From: Oasisia sp. SBJ-2009 | Lineage: Eukaryota; Annelida; Polychaeta; Sabellida; Siboglinidae | Assembly (NCBI GenBank): GCA_964017155.1 | Contig: OZ024867.1 | Location: forward strand, 19,746,489 to 19,810,488 | Direction: 5' to 3' | DNA length: 64,000 nt | Part shown: piece after piece, positions 30,174-42,100 of the stretch | How positions within the stretch are numbered: position 1 is the stretch's first letter | How the letters are laid out: every line of letters begins with the position of its first letter | Position numbers and translations under genes: made by a program | Notes under the pieces: generated by a model | Databases searched by the model: none | Seen by the model: the letters and a program-made list of their open reading frames with translations, nothing else | What the model was told of the DNA's origin: nothing

Positions 30174-33100
30174 GTGAGGACTGGTACAAATAGGAAAGAT
30201 GGATACATAGCGGTCCAAACAAAACGCATATGTAAAGCAGTTAACAAGGGAGAAACAGATCGTGTATGTGATCTTTATTTAATCCAAATACACACTCGGT
30301 CACCAGCCTTGTCGTGACAGTCCACCAGGCAGGGCCAGGGACTGGCAATGTCAGTCCCAAAATACGAAATAAATAATTGCCAAATCAACAAGTACATGCC
30401 ATTTTACTGTTTAGTCACACACTGGGTTGTTGGCAACGTTTCGAACATTACAAAAAGTTGTCACCAGATAAATCACACCTCGTAATTGCCACATAATATT
30501 TAACAAGTCAAAGATCCATCAAATGACAGCTAGTTGTGTAATAACAAATAATGCCACAAATCTGCCACATTTCATGAAGTAAGTTTATGGTTAAAAATAA
30601 CCAAACCTAAGATATATGTAAATAAGATTAGTAGGAAATAACAAGCTAGGCGATCTTTAACTTTCTGAGAAAACCATGAAAACTACCATCTTTATGACCA
30701 CCGAGCTTCTCATATATCTGATGTGCTCATTATAAGCACCTGTTGTCAAAACAGTTATGCTTACATTCTTATAACAATGAAGTTTAGATAAAGAAGAGTA
30801 ACTTAAATACAATATTGTGTAGAATTATTTAAGTTTATTGAGGTACGGTCAGGTGCCATTCAGACAATTGAATCAGATATTAGTTAGTGATATAGGGAGA
30901 AATACACATGATATTAAGTTTTTAATCGTGCTGTCAGACCAAGATTATATTTGAACATATTGTTAAGAATATACTAGTGATACTTCTGTTCACTAATTTG
31001 TAATTTGTGTTGTAATTCTGGGCTAAAACAATAAATATGACAATGAGATAAATAATAAAAACTTAACTATGTAAAAATTTGCAGTCGGTAATTAAAACAA
31101 AACAGGCATTTATATAGCTGGGTGACTGGCTCTCTGGGATATTTCTACAGTAGAAGCTGGAATTGCGTCCTGTGTGAGTGAGTTTCATAGCTGGGTAAAA
31201 TACCTAGAACATTTTGTAATTAAGTTGTGCAAAAGGCTGGCAGTGTTTGGTCTTTGGTCAAGTGTGTATGCTTTGTGTAGATATCTACAGTGATATTGAT
31301 AGTAATGAAGCTGATGTGCACTAGTCAAATCATCCAGTGTACATTTTAAAAGCATAGTACCATTAAAATTTAGCTCAATGTCTTTTTTATAATGAGTTTC
31401 ATTTATGAAAACATCACAGTAGACATCCATCATGGGTAGATATTGCACATAGACAGGTGACCTGCATGCAGGCATATAATAATTTAAATAATAATACTTT
31501 ATTTCTCATGTAGCATCCATTCCAAATAATAGAACTTTCTGGGATGCTTTTACAAAATGCAAGATAAATTTTTTGCCAGTCCCAACGTGTGTGTGTTTGG
31601 GTGTGTGTGTGCGTGCGTGCGCGTGCATGTGTGTGTGTGTTTAAATTTGCATACATACCTGTCAGCCCAGTAAGTGTTCTAGTTTTTCGCTCTTGACCAG
31701 ACCAAGTTAAATGACAGAACTTTGGACAAGTCTCCAGGTAAACCTATCCCTGTAATCGTGTCCACATGACTGGACTGAGCTGTTTATGATTTCAGAAAAG
31801 CCGAGGTTGCCTGAGAATTATCAGCAGCAGACATGGGAGAAGCTCGCAGAGGCAGTTCACGCAATACACGACAGTCGGGCCATCAACTCTAGCAGTCTGG
31901 AGGAACTCTATCAGGTGAGTGGTAGGCAGGGCTTTATGCACGATTAAATTATTGCCAGTCCCACATGTTTTGGATGTTAACTGTTAAGCAAGTTCATAAA
32001 CCTTAAATGTATTTTTTGACCTGAAACGGACTACAAGTCTACAACCACATATGTGACACCATTTATGCTCACTTTCAAGGCATAACTAACAATATCTATG
32101 GTTTTGGGAGACATTGTTTTACCCATCCAACCATATTTCTACCCGTCCATATTCGTTTTTACCCGTCCAAATGACGGGTGGACGGATCTGTCAGGTCAGT
32201 GGTAGGGCTCTATCAGGTCAGTGGTATGGCTCTATCAGGTCAGTGGTAGGGCTCTATCAGGTCAGTGGTAGGGCTCTATCAGGTCAGTGGTAGGGCTCTA
32301 TTATGTCAGTGGTAGGGCTCTATCAGGGCAGTGGTAGGGCTCTATCAGGTCAGTGGTAGGGCTCTATCAGGTCGGTGGTAGGGCTCTATCAGGTCGGTGG
32401 TAGGGTTCTATCAGGTCAGTGGTAGGGCTCTATCAGATCAGTGGTAGGGCTCTATCAGGTCGGTGGTAGGGCTCTATCAGGTCAGTGGTAGGGTTCTATC
32501 AGGTCAGTGGTAGGGCTCTATCAGGTCAGTGGTAGGGTTCTATCAGGTCAGTGGTAGGGCTCTATCAGATCAGTGGTAGGATTCTATCAGGTCAGTGGTA
32601 GGGCTCTATCAGGTCAGTGGTAGGGCTCTATCAGGTCAGTGGTAGGGCTCTATCAGGTCAGTGGTAGGGCTCTATCAGGTCAGTGGTAGGGCTTTATCAG
32701 GTCAGTGGTAGGGTTCTATCAGGTCAGTGGTAGGGCTCTATCAGGTCAGTGGTAGGGCTCTATCAGGTCAGTGGTAGGGCTCTATTATGTCAGTGGTAGG
32801 GCTCTATCAGGGCAGTGGTAGGGCTCTATCAGGTCAGTGGTAGGGCTCTATCAGGTCGGTGGTAGGGCTCTATCAGGTCGGTGGTAGGGTTCTATCAGGT
32901 CAGTGGTAGGGCTCTATCAGATCAGTGGTAGGGCTCTATCAGGTCGGTGGTAGGGCTCTATCAGGTCAGTGGTAGGGGTCTATCAGGTCAGTGGTAGGGC
33001 TCTATCAGGTCAATAGTAGGGTTCTATCAGGTCAGTGGTAGGGCTCTATCAGGTCAGTGGTAGGGCTCTATCAGATCAGTGGTATGGCTCTATCAGGTCA

Positions 33101-36100
33101 GTGGTAGGGCTGTATCAGATCAGTGGTAGAGCTCTATCAGGTCGGTGGTAGGGCTCTATCAGGTCGGTGGTAGGGCTCTATCAGGTCCGTGGTAGGGCTC
33201 TATCAGATCAGTGGTAGGGCTCTATCAGGTCAGTGGTAGGGCTCTATCAGGTCAGTGGTAGGGGTTTATCAGGTCAGTGGTAGGGCTCTATCAGGTCAAT
33301 GGTAGGGTTCTATCAGGTCAGTGGTAGGGCTCTATCAGGTCAGTGGTAGGGCTCTATCAGATCAGTGGTAGGGCTCTATCAGATCAGTGGTATGGCTCTA
33401 TCAGGTCAGTGGTAGGGCTGTATCAGATCAGTGGTAGAGCTCTATCAGGTCGGTGGTAGGGCTCTATCAGGTCAGTGGTAGGGCTCTATCAGGTCAGTGG
33501 TAGGGCTCTATCAGGTCAGTGGTAGGGCTCTATCAGGTCAGTGGTAGGGCTCTACCAGGTCAGTAGTAAGGGCTGGAAAGGTAGCTTGTAGAGTGGAAGA
33601 TGTGTTCACACAAGATCATTGCTGTTGTAGGCTGTAGAGAACATGTGTTCACACAAGATCATTGTTGTTGTAGGCTGTAGAGAACATGTGTTCACACAAG
33701 GTCATTGCTGTTGTAGGCTGTAGAGAACATGTGTTCACACAAGATCATTGCTGTTGTAGGCTGTAGAGAACATGTGTTCACACAAGATCATTGCTGTTGT
33801 AGGCGGTAGAGAACATGTGTTCACACAAGATCATTGCTGTTGTAGGCTGTAGAGAACATGTGTTCACACAAGATCGTTGCTGTTGTAGGCTGTAGAGAAC
33901 ATGTATTCACACAAGATCATTGCTGTTGTAGGCTGTAGAGAACATGTGTTCACACAAGATCATTGATGTTGTAGGCTGTAGAGAACATGTGTTCACACAA
34001 GATCATTGTTGTCGTAGGCTGTAGAGAACATGTGTTCACACAAGATCATTGTTGTTGTTGGCTGTAGAGAACATGTGTTCACACAAGATCATTGCTGTTG
34101 TAGGCGGAAGAGAACATGTGTTCACACAAGATCATTGTTGTTGTAGGCTGTAGAGAACATGTGTTCACACAAGATCATTGCTGTTGTAGGCGGTAGAGAA
34201 CATGTGTTCACACAAGATCATTGCTGTTGTAGGCTGTAGAGAACGTGTTCACACAAGATCATTGCTGTTGTAGGCGGTAGAGAACATGTGATCACACAAG
34301 ATCATTGCTGTTGTAGGCAGTAGAGAACGTGTTCACACAAGATCATTGCTGTTGTAGGCGGTAGAGAACGTGTTCACACAAGATCATTGCTGTTGTAGGC
34401 AGTAGAGAACGTGTTCACACAAGATCATTGCTGTTGTAGGCAGTAGAGAACGTGTTCACACAAGATCATTGCTGTTGTAGGCAGTAGAGAACATGTGTTC
34501 ACACAAGATCATTGTTGTTGTAGGCGGTAGAGAACATGTGTTCACACAAGATGTCCGCGCATTTGTATGAACAACTCAAGACGATCTGTGAAAGTCACGT
34601 CCAAGCCAGTCTTCATCAGTTCCTCTCATATCCTTTCTGCCTCACTGCCCTCGCGAGGTCTCGACCTCAACTGTGTAGCCTGAGTGAGCCAAGGATGGGA
34701 ATATGTATGAGTAATTAATTAATTAATTAATTTATTTATTTTGAATAATTTAACATGTGTAACATCTTAGTACCATTTCTAGTCATAGTGTCTGTGTGTG
34801 TGCGTTTGTGAGTGAATGATGATGTGTGGGTGGGTGGGTGGGTGGGTGGGTGGGTGGGTGGGTGGGTGGGTGGATGGATGGATGGATGGATGGATGGATG
34901 GATGGATGGATGGATGGATGGATGGATGGATGGATGGATGGATGGATGGATGGATGGATGGATGGATGGATGGATGGATGGATGGATGGATGGATGGATG
35001 GATGGATGGATGGATGGATGGATGGATGGATGGATGGATGGATGGATGGATGGATGGATGGATGGATGGATGGATGGATGGATGGAAACATAGGAGTTGT
35101 TACATGTGTATGTAGATGGATGGAAACATAGGAGTTGTTACATATGTATGTAGTTTGTATAATATGTATTCTCATCTTAAGAACATGATGTTAATTAGTT
35201 ATAACATAACACTGAGGAACCAGGGCCGAACACCCTGTAGTAAAACTAATGGCGTCCCACTTGTGTTGTTTACTATTGTGTGTTGTTTTTGTTATTTACG
35301 TCCTTGACCAGTCCTTACAGCGTCTATGGACAGTGAACAGTTTCTCAAGCTACTGGACAACTGCTGGCAGTCCCATTGCAGACAAATGGTTTGTTTACAT
35401 TCTCTGTAATCTTTACATCGATATAACATTGTAACATTACACTGTGACATTACGATAACGATACACATTACATCATACTGGCATAAACAGTTTACTACGA
35501 CTATTTAAAATTAGAAAAATGTAATACGTTTCTCTACTTTCTATGTTAATACTTTAATAAGCTACTGGATTTTATTTTTGTTGTACATCACAGTTTATTT
35601 GAGTTATTTATAGCATGTTAAGTATCATTTTGTTTTATATAAATATAAAATAGATACAATACTAAGGTAGTTTGGTATGTTATTTAGGTTACATCTTTAA
35701 AATAATGTGAAAATATGTGTATTTGTGTACCTGTGTATTTAGTAATTTTGAATAAATCATAATGTACTTATTTTGGGCATTGTAATGTATACCTGAAGAA
35801 CAATTTCCATTTTAATGGGTTATTGAAATGGACAATAAACTCTTTTGAATCTTGAATTTGATTTCATTTTTAAATATGTCACCTAAAAATAGTTCGCTTT
35901 TCAGCTTTCAGTCAATATAATCTATCTGTTAGGAGCTTGTATAAATTTGTTAAATTTTTTTTAATCGTTGGACCTGCTATGAAATTATTTGTAGCTGGGT
36001 CAGATAAAAATTCAAAACGTTAACTCGGCTGTGGCATTTCTCACACTCGTAACCTTTTCCTAGCTTCACTGATGACTGACAACAGATGCTTTTCAAAAAC

Positions 36101-39100
36101 GAAAAACAATTGCATCTATGTTGCTGTGACTTCAGGTTTTTCTAAGGGGTCATCCATAATTATCATCATTTTCACAAGCGTACAAACCGTACATTTTTTC
36201 TGACCCCCTCCTCCCCCTTGAAAGTGTACAAATGTAAATGTTGAAAATTATGACAGTGTTTCACAGTTGCCATGTTTCGCAATAATGCGTCATTCTGATG
36301 AATCACTAGCAGACAAGCAAATAATTCGAGCACTATTATTTATTTTCTTCTGCCAACCAGTCGCTGCAGACGACCACGTGACTCGGCGTGTGATGTCTAC
36401 ATGCGAGTTACAGTACGAATACGCATTAATAAAAATCTTGTATGAGTTTTTAGGATTCTTCGCAACAACTGATGAGAACTGTGAAATTTGATCTACAACA
36501 CTCTTTTCACTTTTTTCCAAAGAACACAAATCAAACCACTTCCCCTCCATCTCCATCTGTTCCTGCTTCGTTTTTCATTTGTATTTGAAAGAGGGCGCCA
36601 GTGGTCGTTTTGGCGGTCTTTACCTCTCCCTTGTGTGAGGATGAGTGAGTGAGCGATAAGTGGGCACTTCGTTTTTTTTCTTTTTCATTATTTTTCAACA
36701 TTAAAAAAGCGTACGTTCAAGTCATACCCCCTCCCCCCAGCGTACGGTTTGTACGCTTGTGAAAATGATGATAATTATGGATGATCCCTAAACCAAACAA
36801 ATGACTCGGGAGTTTCCATATTTTAGCCTATTAGATGGTGCACCTGATGGAGCATGTGAAAAAAGTAAAAGACAAATTCTTGGAGTCTAAGGTGGGACAG
36901 CCACTGCCCCTGAATTTTAATCAAACATTAGTAGACCCCTGACAGCCCACATCAGTTGTGGACTGAGTGCTAGTACAACTAAGTCTTGTTTTCTGTTTCA
37001 GATCATGATTAGAAGTATTTTCCTATTTCTTGACCGGACGTATGTTCTTCAGAATTCTGCGGTAGCCTCTTTATGGTGAGTCCATCGTTCCTAGCAGCGA
37101 TCGGCGTGTGATTTCCTATTTTGTGTGTATACATATTTTTATTTTGAAACAACACCATCTGTCCAGGTTAAAAACCTGCTCAAAGGCGTTTAAAATGTAA
37201 AACAAGTAAATATATGTTAAATAAATATGTTAAATAAATATGTTAAAATAAGTTAAATAATAAGTCAATACAATTAATAAGTTTAATACAATTCTAAATT
37301 GACCGTGTTTAATTAGATGTGCATAAGGATTAAGAAAACAAGCAATTTATGAAACATTATAATGCAGTATTGTTAACGTAGTAGAAAACATAAAATGTGT
37401 CAATTGTCAACGTCGTTTAAATGTTATTTCAGCCAGCCACACATTGTTTTAGACGCTATTCGCATTTACCCCCTGTGGACCTACCCCATCACAAACATAA
37501 CCACGCCACACATATTACCCCTCACAGACATAACGTCAATATTTACTTAGTTATGCGTGCATATGATATGTGCAAATAGAGTAATAATTTATTATAAAAA
37601 AATTATCTACTTTTATTTTATAGTGTTTAGCTAACAGTTTTAATATGACAAATTAATTTTTTATCTGAACATCATTTGTACAGTTTGTTTTACATACGTT
37701 GAATAGCTTGAGTTTTATTGTACAGCACTTTGAGCATATTGGGTATTGTGCTTTATAAATAATAAATACTATTGTTATTGTTATTAAAATTTATTGAGCG
37801 ATAAACTATCTCCAATTCGTGGCACTGGTAATGTTGGCACATTCACGGCAATGCTAACTTACTAGATGAACAAACAGTTTCAAATCGGTGTATATTTTAA
37901 TTATTTTGCCGCTAGAGGGCACCACACACAGCAGGTTTGGTGACACGAACGATAACGGCACTTACTATGAGCAAAGACGATTAATTAACACGAATGGTGA
38001 GGAGCAAGAGCGATTGCTCACCTCTAAAATAACGCTCTGGATATCGTTCCAATGTCATCGGCTCCGATGTGACACTGCGATGACATGTCGAGAGTTTAGT
38101 GACGCGTCACTGTTACAGGGACATGGGTCTGGAGTTGTTCCGGATCCACATCATCAGTAACGACGTCGTGCAGAGTCGCACCGTCGACGGCATCCTGGAC
38201 CTGATTGAGAAGGAGAGGAACGGGGAGGCCGTAGACAGACAGCTCCTGAAGAACCTCCTGCGAATGCTCTCAGACCTACAGGTATAGTGTGTGTATGGGG
38301 CCACTCTCAGGCCAAAGACCTACAGGTATAGTGTGTGTATGGGGCCACTCTCAGGCCACAGACCTACAGGTATAGTGTGTGTATGGGGCCACTCTCAGGC
38401 CACAGACCTACAGGTATAGTGTGTGTATGGGGCCACTCTCAGGCCACAGACCTACAGGTAGGCGTAGCTTTATGTAGAGACCCGTGCACCCGTCATTTGG
38501 CCGGGTAATAACAAATATGGATGGGTAGAAGTATGGTGGACGGGTTGTGGATGGGTAAAAAAATGAAGGAGCAAAAAAAGGTCTTCCAAAACCATAGATA
38601 TTGTTAGTTATGCCTTGAAAGTGAGTGTAAATGGTGTCACGTGTGTTTGTAAACTAGCTTAACAGTTAACATGTGTCCACAAAAACATGTGTGACTGGCA
38701 ATAATGTTATCCTGCATAAAGCCTTGCAAGTAGGGTGTGTGTAAGGGCCATTCTCAGGCCACAGACCTACAGGTACGGTGTGTGTACGGGGCCACTCTCA
38801 GGCCACAGATCTACAGGTACGGCGTGTGTACGGGGCCACTCTCAGGCCACCGATCTACAGGTACAGTGTGTGTACGGGGCCACTCTCAGGCCACCGATCT
38901 ACAGGTACGGGGTGTGTACAGGGCCACTCTCAGGCAACAGATCTACAGGTACGGTGTGTACGGGGCCACTCTCAGGCCACAGACCTACAGGTACGGTGTG
39001 TGTATGGGGCCACTCTCAGGCCACAGATATACAGGTACAGTGTGTGTACGGGGCCACTCCCAGGCCACAGATCTACAGGTAGGGTGCGTGTACGGGGCCA

Positions 39101-42100
39101 CTCTCAGGCCACAGACCTACATGTTCGGGGCCACTCTCAGGCCACAGATCTACAGGTAGGGTGTGTGTACGGGGCCACTCTCAGGCCACAGACATACAGG
39201 TACGGTGTGTGTACAGGGCCACTCTCAGGCCACATATCTACAGGTATGGTGTGTGTACGGGGCCACTCTCAGGCCACATACCTACAGGTAGGGTGTGTGT
39301 ACGGGGCCACTCTCAGGCCACAGACCTACAGGTACGGTGTGTGTACGGGGCCACTCTCAGGCCACAGATCTACAGGTACGGTGTGTGTACGGGGCCACTC
39401 TCAGGCCACATATCTACAGGTACGATGTGTGTACGGGGCCACTCTCAGGCAACAGACCTACAGGTACGGTGTGTGTACGGGGCCACTCTCAGGCCATAGA
39501 CCTACAGGTACGGTGTGTGTACGGGGCCACTCTCAGGCCACAGATCTACAGGTACGGTGTGTGTACGGGGCCACTCTCAGGCCACATATCTACAGGTACG
39601 GTGTGTGTACGGGGCCACTCTCAGGCCACAGACCTACAGGTACGGTGTGTGTACGGGGCCACTCTCAGGCCACATATCTACAGGTAGGGTGTGTGTACGG
39701 GGCCACTCTCAGGCCACATACCTACAGATAGGGTGTGTGTACGGGGCCACTCTCAGGCCACAGATCTACAGGTACGGTGTGTGTACGGGGCCACTCTCAG
39801 GCCACAGATCTACAGGTAGGCTGTGTAAGGGCCACTCTCAGGCCACAGATCTACAGGTAGGGTGTGTGTACGGGGCCACTCTCAGGCCACATACCTACAG
39901 ATAGGGGGTGTGTATGGGGCCACTCTCAGGCCACAGATCTACAGGTACAGTGTAGATGATGGGCCACTCTCAGGCCACTCAGATTTACAAACGGGATATA
40001 ATGGGCCACTTGTTGTAGATCTACAGGTATTGTGTTATGGGCCAGTGTCAGGCCACTAAGACCTACAGAAATGGTGTAATGGACCATTCGTGGGTTACTC
40101 TCAGATATACAGGTCCAAGGTAATGGGCCACTCTTGAGCCACTCTCAGTAATGTAATGGGCCACTCCAATGTGTGGTAAACCATGTTTGTTTGTTGATCT
40201 GTCAGGAGGAATGATGATGATTGTGTGACAAACTGTATGTTTGTTTCTAGATCTACCATTTTGTGTGATAGACTGTATGTTTCTTTCTAGATCTACCTGG
40301 ATTCATGATAATGATGATTGTGTATTTGTTTCTAGATATACCAGGATTCATGATAACAATGATTGTCTGACAAACTGTATGTTTGTTTCTAGATATACCA
40401 GGAGGCATTTGAGGTGAAGTTTTTGGAGGCGACGACGCGAATGTACGCAGTCGAAGGTCAAAGGTTAATGCAGGACAGAACGGTGAGTGACCTTTTCACC
40501 TTTCCTGAAACAATGGCGATATTCGTTTATTTGTGTGAGAAATTAAATTACAGATGTTCGTTATTTATGTGGAATGACATTTTGAAGAAGATGATCTGAT
40601 TCTATACTTAAGGTTATGTGAGTTGAAATACTCCAAATGGACACAATGTTTTTAACTATCCAACTCCTGCAAAGCAAGTTAATCACCAAATGAAGACATT
40701 TAGAAATGGAACTGTTGTACTTAGACACACAGGTAGTGAGTGACGTAGAGGTGCATTCGTTTTTAGAAGGATCACTTTCAGTTTTCAAGGTTTCTTTTTG
40801 TTAATACTACATCACAATCACCACTTGAATTGTTTTCAAATGTATACTCTTTTGTTATGTCAACGAAGGAATTAAATGTTACTTGATTTTATTAGTAATA
40901 CGATACATTAGTCTTGGGGAATATAAATGTTGTGTTATTTCTATTTAAAAAAACTGTTATGAAAATGTATTACTTGTCATTTATACGTGTACAATAAAGT
41001 ATATTGTTCATGGCTCCAAGATATGGTTATGTTGTGAGAAATTAACTTACTTTGGAGCACATCTTGTGAAACATACTGGTGTCATGTGTTGAAATGTCAT
41101 ACTTTTCAAAAGATATGCTCCAAAGTAAGTTAATATCTTACAACATAAAGTGCTGGTCGTTTTCTTTAAATTATGTTATGTAAATATGTCCTATAAAATA
41201 TACCTTTAATGTTCACCTGTATGTGCAGGTGTAAGTGTATGTATAATTCTCACCTGTGTTTGACAGGTGTCTATGTATGTAATTTTCACCTGTATTTGAC
41301 AGGTGTCTATGTATGTCATTTTCACCTGTGTTTGACAGGTGTCTATGTACGTAATTCTCACCTGTGTTTGACAGGTGTCTACGTAGGTAATTTTAACCTG
41401 TGTTTGACAGGTGTCTATGTATGTAATTTTCACCTGTGTTTGACAGGTGTCTATGTAGGTAATTTTAACCTGTGTTTGACAGGTGTCTATGTATGTAATT
41501 TTCACCTGTGTTTGACAGGTGTCTATGTATGTAATTTTCACCTGTGTTTGACAGGTGTCTATGTATGTAATTTTCACCTGTATTTGACAGGTGTCTATGT
41601 ACGTAATTCTCACCTGTGTTTGACAGGTGTCTATGTATGTAATTTTCACCTGGGTTTGACAGGTGTCTATGTATGAAATTTTCACCTGTATTTGACAGGT
41701 GTCTATGTATGTAATTTTCACCTGGGTTTGACAGGTGTCTATGTACGAAATTCTCACCTGTGTTTGACAGGTGTCTATGTAGGTAATTTTCACCTGTGCT
41801 TGACAGGTGTCTATGTATGTAATTTTCACCGATGTCTGTGTATACGTCATTTTCACCTGTATTTCACAGGTGTCTATGTATGTAATTTTCACCTGTGTTT
41901 GACGTTCACCTGTGTCTGTGACAGGTGTCAGCGTACCTGGCCCACGTGGAGAAGCGACTAAACGAGGAATCCGAGAGGTTACTGCACTATCTGGACATCA
42001 CAACACGGTGCGTAGTGCTGACATGCCACCTGACTAGTGCTAACTAATAACACTGCAACATACAGTGTGTATACTTTGTTACAGTGTCATTGAGTGTAGC

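Noticed and set aside
34783..35175. ORFs of GGWMDGW or SIHPSIHP repeats
   Set aside because: Translation of the GGAT tetranucleotide array.
38735..40059. ORFs up to 317 codons with [11 protein letters not shown] repeats
   Set aside because: Artefacts of the 44-bp donor-derived array; 44 is not a multiple of three and all frames are open by composition.
41206..41961. ORFs with [12 protein letters not shown] or [12 protein letters not shown] repeats
   Set aside because: In-frame reading of the 36-bp acceptor-derived array on either strand.
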